Shown in pieces: positions 1 through 12,134 of a stretch of DNA of 64,000 nucleotides. Source of the DNA: Neoarius graeffei (taxonomy: Eukaryota; Chordata; Actinopteri; Siluriformes; Ariidae); assembly GCF_027579695.1 (NCBI RefSeq), contig NC_083570.1, positions 5,983,001 through 6,047,000 on the forward strand, given 5' to 3'. The notes under the pieces are model-generated. The model worked only from the letters and a program-made list of their open reading frames with translations. It did not search any database and had not been told where the DNA came from. Positions within the stretch are counted from its first letter, which is position 1; each line of letters begins with the position of its first letter. The position numbers and the translations under genes were made by a program.

Positions 1-1089
1 CTCCTCGCCCTCCTCTCATTCTTACTCCTCTACCTCTGGCTCTAACTCCAATGTTTCCATCCATGTTCACAAAGCAGAAAAACTCACCTGTTGCCCTTTC
101 TTATATAGTTCTGATTGCTAATTGTAAAGAGGCATGAAAGGAGTTTTCCCAGGTGACGAGGAAGTGCACATCGTATGTCAGTTGAGGTTAGAATTTTGAA
201 TGACAGAGTGTTACATGTGAAAACAGTGGTTTTCCTTGATGAAAATTGTGCCAAATGCAGAGAATTGTGTGTAGAGTTTAGAAAAAGGTGTGTTTCAGAA
301 TTATAATTGGAGTGTAAAGCAAGAATTGTGCTTGTAGTTCAGCTGAATTGGTTCAGGGTATTGGTGCATGAGTGACATGTTGTCAAAATTTTGTCACAAG
401 TACCAGAAATTGTGTGTTAACAATCGAGAAAAACTGTAAGAGAGTGCATAAGTGTTGTGTATGAGTGGTGTGTGAGAGAGAGATTTAGGGGGAGAGTGTG
501 TGTTGAGAGAATGCATGAGTGTTGTGTATGTATGAGTGTGACAATTATTAATCAATGTGTACTCCCACCAGTAACACACACCATCTCACACACATTAATA
601 TAAACATCACACAACATCTCTATATTTTCTCCATATCTATCTCGTATCTATCTCTGTGTGCACACAGCACAAATCCCACTGTAGCCGGATATCTATAAAG
701 ACGCATATTTATCTATACGGTTGCATGTAAACGAAGGTTTCAGTCACTGAAAACGGATACTTTCAAAAACCCCGGGCAGAGTGGAGATTTCTAGAAACTC
801 TGAATTGTCTGAGGACAGAATTGTAACTGTATGTCTACAAAGTGAGAAAACTTGAAGAGAGTATAAGAGATGAATAATTTACATCCCAAATTAATCGCAC
901 GTTCACGTAGTTTGTAGGTTGTTGTGTTGTCGGACTAGAGCATGACTATCTGATACCACCACCATCACGACAACCTGCTCATCCACCTGCTGCTTGAACG
1001 CGCAAAATGTTTATGTGCTACGGTAATATGCATCCCCGCAGAAACCAAATAGGCGGAACAAAAATCCAGCGGGCGGAACTAACATTTTG
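1..1089. other. non-coding sequence, nothing recognised
   Basis: AT-rich sequence with GT/GA-rich low-complexity patches around 420-600. No splice-consistent exon or recognisable domain was found on either strand. The short open frames here fall in low-complexity sequence. Confidence 0.5.
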
Positions 1090-1203
1090 TGGGACATATC
1101 GGTTTTGTAAATTTTATTGTCTGGCCCTGGGCTGGCCAGGGTGGGGCCAAGGCGTGCCCTGGGGTGGCCACGTCCCCCCGGCCACCCCTTAGCTCCGCCC
1201 CTG
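1090..1203. mobile_element. hAT-like transposon end (fragment)
   Basis: A GC-rich stretch ending in ccgcccctg, which read on the other strand begins caggggcgg. This start is shared by several hAT-like elements in the window (29847, 34030, 49940). No partner end or 8-bp target duplication was found, so only one terminus seems to survive. Confidence 0.35.
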
Positions 1204-2195
1204 ACTGCTGATTTCAACACGTATTTCAACGCTGGATTAGCATTTTTAACTAACGGGACTTGCTACTAAGTTTGAATGCATTTCCCAGCGGATGGATGAG
1301 TAAAAACTGTGTGACTGGACTGCTGCAGCAGCAGGAGGCAGAGACACAAAGCTGCAGTCCAGGATATCTCTCTGCACTCCACTGCACTTTTCAGCCAAGG
1401 GCAGTTTATCACCACTGAGTCTCATATGTTTGCAATTAAATACAGGTTAATTGATGCTCGCTGTAATGGAATGTCTAGTGACATTAGATCATAAGTTTGT
1501 CAACATAAATGTAACCATTAACTAGCCGATTTAAATCTCATGAGATTTAATTTAATTTAATTACAACTGCAGTAGGCTAGCTGTATTTGCGTTACTGGTT
1601 CAATCACTCGTTACTGACAAAAGTAGTGGAATTACAGTAACGCATTACTTTCAACACTGCTATTACTTTATCTTAAAATTACACCCTGAGCCTGTCATTG
1701 ACAAAAACAGACATGTTTAGTGGACGTGCTTGGATCAGGCACAGTTGACCTAAATAAATATTGCATTAAATTTGAGCTTGTGTAGCGACTTCCCACTGGA
1801 ATGGCGATGCTTGAGGCCTCCGCTTCAGCCGCAGGGCTAGCATTAGTTTGGCCGTTTGCGGCTGTCCTTTCACCTGCTCCAGGTAAACCGTGGCGAGTCG
1901 GTGCTTCCTCCTCCGCCGCTTCAGCTTGGAGATGATGATGCGCGAGTTTCCGCTTAACGGGACAGTAGGAGTTCTCCACCCTGCACTCACTCGGACAGCC
2001 ATCAATCCTGCACACGACGCGGAAGTCAGGGCTCTACGTTAACTCTGAGACATGGTTGCTCAAATATTACATATTATTATTATTTTTATTTATTATTCAA
2101 CCTTCTCAGACGCTGTCTGTATCAACAAACATTGACACTAGCGCCCCGTGCGAGTAATGCGGTAATTAGTCATGTAGTGAAGGACATACCTATAC
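1204..2195. other. non-coding sequence with one ambiguous ORF
   Basis: No assigned gene. A GC-richer stretch at about 1760-2010 holds overlapping minus-strand open frames of 106 and 79 codons, basic and alanine/glutamate-rich, resembling nothing I recognise. It could be the first exon of a decayed transposon or gene. Nothing shows that it is expressed. Confidence 0.3.
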
Positions 2196-3140
2196 CAGTC
2201 CCCCCAGGATTCCGTGGGCCTTTTCTGTGATTGTTGCGGGCCAAAATGTCTGATGTTGCGGGTTTTTTTTCCAAAAAAATTGCGATGAAAGTTGCGGTGT
2301 TTTTTAGGTTTTTGTTGCGATTACATTGCGGGAGGAAGTGAAAGTTGCTAGAAATTTTTGCGATTTTCTCTTTTTGTGATTAAAATTGAGTGATATGTTA
2401 AATATTAAGTTATTACTGAAAAACTATTGATTAAAAAAACAAAGACACTGAGAAATGGTCCTATAAACAACTTTACCAATATAAAAGATTACCAGGACTA
2501 CAAAAATGCAGAAAAATAGGCTTTACTTATCCAAATGCACCTGTTGGTTCAAAAGTTAAAGTGCAGAGAACCTCACAGCACAACATGAAGTTACCTTAAA
2601 ATATAATATTTTCATGTAAGAAAAAAAACTATTAATACTAGTACTGTGTGCAGGCAGTCTCTCCTGAAGACTACATTAAACAATAATTATAAACTAATAA
2701 AATAAACGGCTCAGGCTTCATAGAAGAAAAAAAAAACAATTTGAACAGAATCTCACAGTATGATGCTGAAGTTGCCTAAACAATGGAAAATAAAACACCA
2801 TTTTGGCAAAAATGTTGGCATCCATTAATTTCTTGTATTAAGTAGAAAATAATGTAAAGTGCACACAGTCCTTCACTGTAAACATAACACACTTTCAGTA
2901 ACAGAATTTAAGCCTATATAAACACTGACTCGGACATGCTGCTTCTCTTGAACATATACACGGAAGTAAGGCGGAAGGTAGTTTGTCGATGTCACCTCAA
3001 GACGATGCCAACGATTGGTCAAATTTGTGGGAAAGTTGCGGTGATTGGATATAATTGCAACACCGCCCTGAATTCGCGGGGATTGGTTGAATTTGCGTTG
3101 AAGTTACAAATCGCAACATCGCAAAATCCTGGAGGGTCTG
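2196..3140. mobile_element. hAT-like non-autonomous element with short TIRs
   Basis: The left end cagtccccccaggatt and the right end, read on the opposite strand as cagaccctccaggatt, form imperfect terminal inverted repeats enclosing about 945 bp of AT-rich sequence with repeated 'ttgcg' words near both ends. No transposase frame is present. The expected 8-bp target duplication is not visible, so the family assignment rests on the end sequence only. The right end abuts the first recognisable exon of the next gene. Confidence 0.45.
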
Positions 3141-3154
3141 AATAAACACTGAAT

Positions 3155-6100
3155 ATGCACTACGCGATAATTATTAGCAATGGGAAACTGCATTGCGAGC
3201 CCGCGATGTGCAAATGTGAATTGACATCCACTCCTGTGAACACAAGTCCTGCAAAGTACACAACCCCTGAAAAGGTTTTGAAGTTATCCTTTGCAGAATA
3301 TGTATTGCACACCGACACAGAACTCGAGCAAGTCCGACAACAGCGCTTTGAGTTGTCGAAGAGAGGCGAACAGCGCAACTGCCAGATGTCAAAGGAGCTC
3401 AGATGCCGGCTCATTCAAAACACCATGACCAGTATGATTGCAATCCTGAGGGCAAAGAGGGATGGAGAATCACACAGAGACCCATCAAAGCCAGAAATTA
3501 CAGCAATGGCAAAGAGAATAGTACTGTACTACCCCATGCTGCAGGACCAAGGCCTCCATGCATGGGTAAGTGAAATGCATCCAGTTGATGACTGTGTTTC
3601 ATGTTGGACATTTTTAGTAGCGATTTGAAAAATTGATTAAATGTCTTGTGCAGGTCGCTGTGTACACACAGCTATACAAAAGATTGCAAAATGTGAGATC
3701 CCCCAAAAAAGAACTACAGATGGGAGACATTCAAAGAGGTGAGCTGTAACTAATGATTATTTTCATCAAAGATTCATCTGTTAATCATTTTCAAGATTAC
3801 TTGATCAGTTGTCTGGTCAATATAAAGTCCAAGGTGATGTCCTCAAAAGTCTTGTTTGGTCCACAACCTAAAGATATTAATTTCACTGTCAAAGAGGACT
3901 AAAGAAGCTAGAAAATATTCACATTTGAGAAGCTGAAATCATATTTGGACATTCCAAAGAAAAAAAAAGGAAAAATGACTCAAAATGATCAATCATGTCA
4001 ATGTCCTGGGTGATCTGTCTTTAGTGTTTCCTCACTTCCCGTTTTTAATGAGCGCTCTTATTTTAGTGTTTGACAACAAAGTAAATGTGTGTGGGGGATA
4101 TCGCTTTTTATTACGAAGCACTTTGTGTTACATTTTGTTTGTATGAAAAATGCTATACAAATAAAGTCAGATGGATTTATTGATTTAGTAGTTGACAACT
4201 AATTGATTAACTTTGCAGCTCTACAAAGAGGCGCTGTCTTGAGCAGCCAACAGACACCGATGAAATCAATTCAAGTGACTCAACGATCATTCTGGATCGG
4301 TCCACAGAAGGAAGTGGCAGCCCAGGCTCAGACAGTAAAGAAAGAGAGTTTCAACTTTGCATTTACATATTTGCCCTTGTGAGGTATTTATATTTTAGAT
4401 AAACTAATAAACCCACTTTGTTGGTCAATATGACATTCCTGACATGACAGAAGTAAAAGGCTTTAAAATGGACATCAGAGGATAGGTATTTACACTACAT
4501 TTGTACTGTTTTATCATCAATTTATTAACATTATTGTAGAAATTAAGTTTTAACAGAAATCTGGTATTAATAAAAAGCTGGTATTGTATCATTTTGAACA
4601 GCTGGGTACAGCAGGACCTTTTAGTATCAGTCTACTGTGCAACATTACTTTCTATAACCTCTCCAGCATATCAAATAATGTTCTGTATTTAAAACCCATG
4701 TGTCTCATTCGCGGCATTTTTGCTCTTTTTAATTGAATGTAATTTTTGGCTTGGGTTCCAAAATACTGAAATGATCATTAGAGTACATTATCCTATCAGA
4801 AATATGTCTGTGTTATGTGTTGAAGGAAAAAGAAGATCCCAAAGCCTACCTGAAGAAGCCCCCTCTGCTCTGCCCTGTCCAGTCCTGATGGTGAGTTTGT
4901 CCAACTGCCTCATGACTGTGTGTAGTGGGGGGGTGCGCATCTTTGTAGGGGTGGACTTGTGTGCCTGCATGCAATTGTATGTGATTGCATGACCATATGA
5001 GTTTCGAGCAAATAGTTCTCATGCATTTATTATACAAAAAATGATTTGATTTGTTAAAATGGCGTTTAAATGGTTAAAATTCCAAAAATGAATAGGTATT
5101 TGGTAGTTAGGATCAGGGCTGATATTTGTTAAAAGATTTAATTCCATGAAAGTTTAATCTAATATTAATGTATGATTTTTACGGCAGTTTTGTGACATAT
5201 TTTTTGTCATGCAACAACATGAGATGAACTTTTTTTAAACTGAGGCATATTAATTATGTATTTTTGTGTCTTACAGCGAACAAGTCTGCAGATGTTGACA
5301 GTCCAGCAACCTTGGCCAAGCCCTACAAGACCCTACAAACTTTGTATAAAAGAAAAAATCCAAACCACCAGGATGTCTCTCATCTCTTGGATTTAGAATT
5401 TGTAGCCAGAAGAGCATTCATTGATTCAAATACCATTTGCGAGAAGGTTCTAGAAGCATATCCTTGTTTCAAGGACGTTGGACATGTAAGTCATCATTGA
5501 CTGTGCATGATTAAAACCATGGTATCACACACAATGTTTAAAATACCAATTTCCTCTTAAATGATGTATTTGAATGTCTGTATTGGTATATTTGATATTT
5601 CATAGGTGATGGAGGAGCTTCAATGCATTTTGGATAAGGATAATACCAACTTCATCGATGAACTGAAGGGAAGATGGCATGACTTCTGCCAGAAGGTTCA
5701 GTTTTTTGGTGTATGGAAAAAGGCGCTGAAACCCCCAATGGGAATGGACAAAGATAGGGAATGATGTTTTGGTGTTATTAGTGATTAGGGTGGACCTTCA
5801 GGCATGTTAATTGTCAAGTACATGAGCTAGTGTTTTGTCGTCCTTCTTTTTCATCTATGATGGCTATCCCATTATTTGCTGAATGTTTGTTTTTTTTAAG
5901 AATTGTGTCTGTTGTATACCTTTTGATCAGATTTGACCTTGTGCACTTTGTCCAAGCGTTTAAGTAATGAATCTTTTCCTGTACAGCTGAACAGGCTCTT
6001 GAGATCCCACGTGTGCTGCCGTCACTGTTCCCCTCCACGTCTGCTCCTCCAAAGAGGGTACGAGATGCGAGTGAGGCTCTGGTGCATGTCCTCGAGGTGA

Positions 6101-6885
6101 GCTGTGTAAAATGTTGCAGGATCATTTTGACTGCGGTATCGGAAAAAATTATAACTGAAGGTGCTGCCTCTGACGACTCCCAATGTAGTTCCTATTCACA
6201 TACTGTATGTTCTAAGCCTTCAAAGAAGCATAAAACATTTGTTTTTAGAAAGAGGATTTTCACTGGGTAGATGTCTTGGCTGTGTCACAGTATGGGTGCA
6301 TTACATGGTAGCAGGTTTTATCACCCTAATGATAACCAAGAAAGACTAGCCTAGCCTTGTTTTTTAGTTCTTTTGGAAGGCTAGATGTATGTAAACAGTA
6401 AATGCATTGGGGATAGTTAAAAACAGCACTTTCAGATGGAGCTTTCTCAGTACTGTAACTTTTGTCAGAATTTTGCTTTGTAAAGTTATGTTTGTAAACA
6501 ACCCTCTACCCTAGGTTCCAAATGACCAAAATGCATTATCCTGACAGAAGGATGTCTGTGTTATGTGTTGCAGGAAAAAGAAGACCCCAATTCCTACTTG
6601 AAGAAACACCCTCTCTCCTGCCCAGTCCTGATTGTCAGTCCGTCCAACTGCCTCCTAGCGGTAGGACATGTGGCAATAACCACCTTTCCAAAAGACAAGC
6701 TTACCGAGAGTGCTTTATACCTTATGGCCTACTATTATACCCTACACCTGACTTATCCAAAGTGTGTAGCCACTCTGCTTTCAGTCATACAGACGGAGGT
6801 CCTCTTCGACAAAATCCATGAGAGAGATCGCACATTGTCTTACAAGAAGAGCATGGCTGAGTGGAAAGCTTTTATTGGCCAATAA
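3155..6885 (+). CDS. uncharacterised teleost multi-exon gene (SAMD3-like family), probably decaying
   Basis: Seven exon-like blocks on the plus strand with mostly GT-AG borders: 3155-3565, 3654-3738, about 4226-4334, 5277-5485, 5606-5753, 5987-6096 and 6574-6885 (stop). Reading phase agrees across most joins. Residue runs such as AVYTQLYKRLQNVRSP, KTLQTLYKR, LLDLEFVARRAFIDS, FCQKVQFFGVWKKALKPP and LMAYYYTLHLTYPKC match, from memory, a large unnamed fish family often labelled sterile alpha motif domain-containing 3-like. Its function is unknown. Two oddities suggest loss of function. The exon ending at 5753 is followed by ATAGGG where a GT donor is expected. The phase between the second and third blocks does not agree with any clear acceptor. 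The first ATG (3155) lies 15 bp after a transposon end, so upstream exons may be missing. The family may itself derive from a mobile element. Confidence 0.6.
4740..4915 (+). pseudogene. partial duplicate of the gene's last exon lying in its intron
   Basis: This stretch repeats 6500-6660, including the intron end, the AG acceptor (4824-4825) and the first roughly 90 bp of the terminal exon, in the same orientation. Similarity stops after the words reading CPVQS/CPVLI, so the copy is truncated. It lies between the third and fourth exons of the same gene. It looks like a local tandem duplication of the gene's 3' end whose intervening part was later lost. Confidence 0.6.
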
Positions 6886-8069
6886 AGCCAGTGGTCAGAT
6901 ATGGTGTAGGACAGCACTTCCTCTCTCCCTCCAAGGGTACTACAGTCCATGTTCATTGCTACTGATTCTTGGTCGGAATTTGGCCAAGTTAGCCCAGTGT
7001 TAATTTGGGGTGCACAACAATATTAGCCAACATGCCGATATCCTGTGACGTGATGTTATTTTTTGTGTGTTGTTTGCACAATTCGGTGCAGATTCTGCTT
7101 AGTGTTAAGTTTATTTTAACTTTTCAGTTAATATTGAGTTTAAACAACTAAATGTCTGTTCAGCAGATGCAGGCACTAATTTAGGCACATCTACTGTGAA
7201 AGAGTAAAGTGACAAAGCAGTTAGGTTGGGATAAAAGTGAACATAGCGGTATCGGTTATTGTCCAGGTGAGTTGTAAAATATTAACATATTGGATATCGG
7301 CAAAAAGTCCAGTATGGTGCATCCTTGATGATGATGTTACAATGGTTAATGGTGTATTGAGGGACTAGTTGTTCATGTAAGCCCAGAACTTTTTGCTGTT
7401 TAAATTAAAAAAAAAAAGATGGTTAAATGCAAGACTAGTTTTCATTTTTTCTTTCTTATAAGAAGTAGTTAATGTCTTGAATCTAGTAGGTGAATGTCTT
7501 GAATCTAGAACAGTATTACTTTTGTAGAGCTTACAATAAGGTAAATACACTTGAGATGATGACAGGATGGTAAATTACGGCTTATTATGGCAAAAGAGCA
7601 GTGCCTAATACAAGTCAGGAATGCTAACTTCAAGACATTTTGTCTCAAAATGCCAGTTTCTAATCTTATTTCAAGTAGGCGGTGGACTTAAATCTAGAAC
7701 AGTGTCACAATTATAGAACTAAAACTTAGTTACATACGTTTGAAACAAACAGGATGACAAAAAAAAGATGCTACTTTTGAGGGGAAAATACTATTTTTGA
7801 GCATCTCAAGCTTATTATGAGACACAAAACATCACAATACTAGTATAGCTATAGCTTTATATATCGCTAAAAATGAGTTTTCCTAGCTAATTTCAAGATC
7901 ACTCTTATCTTGTAAGGCTTAAATATGATGTCTTATTTCAAGAAATCTTACCAAGAGAATTTTCACTTGTTCCACTGGCAGAGTTTTTTGCTTATTACAA
8001 GCAAAAAATATCTTGTATTAATTTATTTTTTTTGCTTATTTTTGGAGTGGCCTTTTTTCCAGTGCAGTA
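6886..8069. other. intergenic AT-rich sequence
   Basis: About 1.2 kb with no recognisable gene or family-assigned repeat. A roughly 25-bp phrase is imperfectly repeated at 7480-7510 (aatgtcttgaatctag appears twice). Otherwise nothing was seen. Confidence 0.5.
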
Positions 8070-8833
8070 ATATATTTATGTCTGAGAACTACAGTTGACT
8101 TGCTAACTTTAGGACTGCAGTTGTCTTGAACAGTTTTGCACTCAAGTTTCCATCAATGAACAGTTTATAACTTCAACAAAACAGACGTCGTGTGAAAACT
8201 ATAATGAAGTTCCTGGTTACACAGTTATAATTTGTGGCTCTGTAGGACAGTTATGGAAGAGATTTATTTATCGTCATGCTATCAGTTATCACCCAAATGA
8301 GGATGGGTTCCCTTTTGAGTCTGGTTCCTCGAAAGGTTTCTTCCTCGTGTCACCTGAGGGAGTTTTTCCTTGCAAACGTCGCCACAGGCTTGCTCATTGG
8401 GGATAAATTTGGGATAAAATTAGCTCATGTGGTGGCACGGTGGTACAGCACTGTCGCCTCACAGTAAGAAGGTTCTGGGTTCAAGCCCAGTGGCCGACAG
8501 GGGCCTTTATGTGTGGAGCTTGCATGTCCTCTTGGTGCTCCATGCAGGTTAGGCTAATTGGTGGCTCTAAATTGACCATAGGTGTGAGTGTGAATGGTTG
8601 TTTGTCTCGATGTGTCAGCCCTGCAATGATCTGGCGAATTGTCCAAGGTGTACCCAACCTTTCACCCATAGTCAGCTAGGATAGGCTCCAGCTTGCCCAC
8701 GACCCTGCACAGGATAAGCGGCTACAGATAATGGATGGATGGATTAGCTCATGGTCAAAGTCTTTAATTTTTTGTAAAGCTGCTTTGTGACAATGTCTGT
8801 TGTTAAAAGTGCGATACAAATAAACTTGACTCG
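8070..8833 (-). repeat. interspersed fish repeat X, first copy, split by a SINE
   Basis: The sequence matches, in reverse complement, the element at 61597-62228, including the end near caaataaacttg. It is interrupted by the SINE at 8430-8742. No coding capacity is seen. The family could not be named; it behaves like a dispersed non-coding element of roughly 0.63 kb. Confidence 0.6.
8430..8742 (+). mobile_element. tRNA-derived SINE, 313 bp
   Basis: The 5' part carries Pol III promoter-like boxes (tggtacagcac as A box, ggttcaagccc as B box). It is followed by a body shared with the SINE at 55098-55477 and a short (atgg)n tail. An 11-bp target duplication, attagctcatg, flanks it at 8419-8429 and 8743-8753. 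It inserted into repeat X. The type resembles the Mermaid/Merlin SINEs described in catfish and zebrafish; that name is from memory. Confidence 0.85.
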
Positions 8834-9034
8834 ACTCAATTCTTGTATAAACTTCAGGAAAGAAAATGACTAGAATGTTATTAACCTTCATATACATTCA
8901 TGGATCAAACATATTGAACTTCACCAGCGCTGTGCTGTCAGCGACACTCAACATGACACCTCCATTCTTCACTTCTCTTAATTGTGGAAGGAAACGTCTC
9001 CAAAAACAACATATGTTCTTAATGCTCTGGCAGC

Positions 9035-9039
<5 letters not shown>

Positions 9040-9100
<61 letters not shown>
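9040..9100. repeat. (TG)n(AG)n microsatellite
   Basis: About 30 bp of alternating TG runs directly into about 28 bp of alternating GA. It lies just beyond the last visible exon of TRIM gene B. Open frames reading as VCVCV or SLSLS are artefacts of this repeat. Confidence 0.95.
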
Positions 9101-9104
<4 letters not shown>

Positions 9105-9114
9105 GCATACATAC

Positions 9115-9844
9115 ATTTTAGAAAATCTTCTCGAGTCTTCAGCTCTGAAGGTAAATTCATCCAAACTGCTGTGACGGAGAGAAAATGGAGGTGGAATAAT
9201 ATACAATGATCAGAGTGTGATTTTAGGAAACAAGATGTTTGAATTTATGAATATTGGCAAAATAAATTATCTTAATATGACTGATGAATTGTATAAGTGC
9301 AATATCTTTCAGGTGGTAGCTGCGACAATGTTAAGTTCAGATAAGTACAATAAATCTTTTATGTATATGCGTGGATTTATAACATTTTACTTCCTCTCAC
9401 CATATGAAGGGATTTTGTTGAATTGATTTTTCATCTCTGAGAGATAATTCCTCACTCCATCAAATGAAACATGTTGATGGACAGTAATGATGGATGAGTC
9501 ACCACATCCAGAAGAGACACCGAGAGACTGGAAACGGAGTGGTGTACCAGATGGACGAATAGTCTCAGACCACAGTGCAAGTGATATCAGACAGTGAGTG
9601 TTACCTGGAGGAAATGGATGTGATCGTGTGTGTGTGAAAGCTGCTCCAGCTCAGTGACTCTCCTCTGAAGATCAGCAATCTCCTGCTCCAGTTGCTCCAG
9701 GAGTCGTTCAGCTCGACTCAGTTCAGCCTTCTCCTGATCTCTGATCAGCTCCGTCACCTCCCAGCGCTTTTTCTCCATGGAGCTGATCAGCTCAGTAAAG
9801 ATCCTCTCACTGTCCTCCACTGCTGTCTGTGCACTGAGCTGTTA

Positions 9845-9888
<44 letters not shown>

Positions 9889-10733
9889 GATTTAAAGCTC
9901 ATCTATCATTCCCTCTCTTACTGGGACTGTAAATGACTCGTTGTCCATGTTGTGTGTGTTTCTAGGAGCAGCTCTGTCTCTGCTCACTGCTCACCTTTAT
10001 AGTGTTCACAGCCTGTTTCAGCTCCTGCACCTTCTTCTGCTTCTCCTGGATTCTCTGCTGGGATTTCATCTGCTCCTCCTTCAACTTTAACTCACTCTGA
10101 CAAGAATGAACGAAATGATGTTACATCCTGAGTTAAATACTAACTTTACTAACTGTAAAGTGTTCACTCAAAGACAGGTCGAAGGTGGCAGATTATTAAC
10201 TGCAATTCAAGTTAAAGATCATCCATATCCTGGCTCTCTCTGAGTGAGGTCAAAGGTACTCAGGATGTGCTTGTAAAGCTGCTCACATCTACAGGATACA
10301 TGGAACATATTTATTATTTATAATCAATTGAAGTCATGACATTTTTACACCATATGACCTGAGTAAAGCAGGATTAGAAACAAAATGTCGAAGGATTCAG
10401 TCTGAAACCATTTCTCCTTCTCACCTGTTCTTTGTCTGATGCACCTGACTCGTTGTTGTGTTCACAAAAACAGGATGAGACTTCAGTCTTCTTCAGTTTC
10501 TCCACCACTTCATCCAGCATGTTGTTTCTGCGTAGAACAGGCCTTGTAGTGAAAGTGTCTCTGCACTGAGGACAGCTGTAGACGCCATTCTGATCCTCCT
10601 GATCCCAGCAGTCATTAATACACACCTTACAGAAACTGTGACCACAGGGGATAGCCACCGGATCCTTCAGGAGATCCAGACACACTGGACACATGAACTG
10701 GTCCTGAGCTACTGACATACTGGCCTCGGCCAT
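9115..10733 (-). CDS. TRIM gene B: RING and coiled-coil, no B-boxes, no B30.2 exon found
   Basis: Likely RING-type E3 ubiquitin ligase of the fish TRIM (finTRIM-like) group. Minus-strand exons: 10733-10425 (RING), 10096-9995, 9838-9605 (234 bp), 9527-9401 and 9168-9115. All have GT-AG borders and consistent phase. The start at 10733 gives MAEAS as in genes A and C; an in-frame ATG at 10751 is also possible. RING residues follow CPVC...CGHSFC..C...CPQC. Compared with gene A, both B-boxes are gone and the RING is followed by about 24 unrelated residues. Exon 2 carries two extra residues (LK). The last exon reads up to the REDFLK-type motif that in gene A splices to PRY-SPRY, but no such exon lies in the remaining 9 kb, so the gene is 3'-truncated or ends outside the window. 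Confidence 0.75.
9849..9888. repeat. (AC)n microsatellite in TRIM gene B intron
   Basis: Pure alternating AC of about 40 bp lying in the intron between the two main coiled-coil exons. The equivalent position in gene A (21718-21758) also carries the repeat, so it predates their separation. Confidence 0.95.
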
Positions 10734-10759
10734 TTTTCCAGACAGTGACACATACAGTA

Positions 10760-11157
10760 GAGATCGGAATTGTGTGCTTTGAAATGAGCATCCTGCTGCA
10801 CTGCGAGATACGATATCACAGAGCCAGAGTGGGTGAAGCTTTAAAAAGAGTAGGAGTGCATACTGTCAAAGGGGTGTGGCTGTGTGACAGTGTGTGCGCG
10901 CAGAAGCTTCAATCTCATTTTATACACCTGCTACTTTTTAATAAATCAAAGATGGTAAAGTGGTAAATTCATGATGGCGTGGATTATTTTTGTGTAACCT
11001 CACAGTCTGCTGTGTTATTCCTCAGGATAATTAAATAATATTGCCTGGCGTTGAGTGGTATATCAGATATATTCCATTCAGCTAGCATGATAATGAATGA
11101 GTGAAAGACGAGTAGCAGAATGGAATATATCTGATAGACCACAAAAAAGCCAGTCAA

Positions 11158-11188
<31 letters not shown>

Positions 11189-12134
11189 CATTCCTTCCGG
11201 GTGTTCAACGCGTCTTTTTCAAAATTCTCTCAAAATCTTCTGTATTTAACAACGCAATCGTCGAAGCTATGTTTGTTCACAAATTGTCACAGTTGCTCGC
11301 TCGCTAGCATGGAAGTTTTACGTCTCCGACTTGTGACATCATGTTGCCTTGACAACCATGCAATATCTTAAAGCATATTCAACGCTCATTCTCCATTTGG
11401 TAGAGTGACGTAATACACGTAGGATAAGCGATACGCTAACAATATTGCATGCTACCAAACCGAATGAATGAAACCCGCTAGAAGGGAATAGAACACGTTT
11501 TTATTCCATCGAAAAAGTCTCCTGTATGTATAATAATATTTAATATTATTAGAGCCAATAAGATCATTTTCATAATTGTGTGCGCGCTGCTCTGACTGAC
11601 ATTCGGTACCAAAGTATCATCTCCCACAATTCCTCTTTTACCACAGCAATTTGCCAACAATTACAAATTTCGCATCATGGTTTTTTATCCATTTATAGTT
11701 ACATTAACAGTCGTTCCCTCACCAGCCTGCCTATTATCCTTCTCTTAAAGTTAATAAGACAAAAAAAAAATCATGTTGTAACCAAGAAACTGCGAAGCAT
11801 AAACTCCTCTGTCCTGAAGGTGTCACAAAACTTCACCTCTGACTGTTACACTGGAGACTCCTTCCAGAAATGCTAAATGAACATCTCCCTTCAGTTACGA
11901 AAACATCACCGTATAAAAGATTTTTAAAATCGGTTTACGTCTCGCGTCCGTCGTAGAAATCCCTGTGAACAAGCTGGTACTATGAAAACCATAAATTCGA
12001 ACGAGTGCATTAATATACGCCTGCAAAACTTTCAGAGAAAATTAATCAGTATTTTCTGGCCAATCAGAAACCAGAATGCAACAATTCAATACAAACATTC
12101 AATACTAGGTCTAACTAACAAACAAACAAATTAA
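10760..12134. other. intergenic sequence with an (ATT)n tract
   Basis: Probable 5' flank of TRIM gene B, then AT-rich sequence. An (ATT)n tract occupies 11159-11187. The phrases around 11045-11110 and 11120-11155 (ggaatatatctgat and its complement) form an imperfect inverted repeat and may be the end of a small DNA element. No gene was recognised. Confidence 0.4.

Noticed and set aside
1695-2015. 106- and 79-codon overlapping minus-strand frames in GC-rich sequence
   Set aside because: No splice sites, domain or family match; noted in the gap entry only.
8430-8500. Possible functional tRNA gene
   Set aside because: The A- and B-box-like words belong to the head of a SINE with tail and target duplication; no cloverleaf with a proper acceptor stem is evident.
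8866-9209. Open frames on both strands with runs such as VCVCVCV, RERERE and SLSLSL
   Set aside because: They are produced by the (TG)n(AG)n microsatellite and carry no other protein-like sequence.
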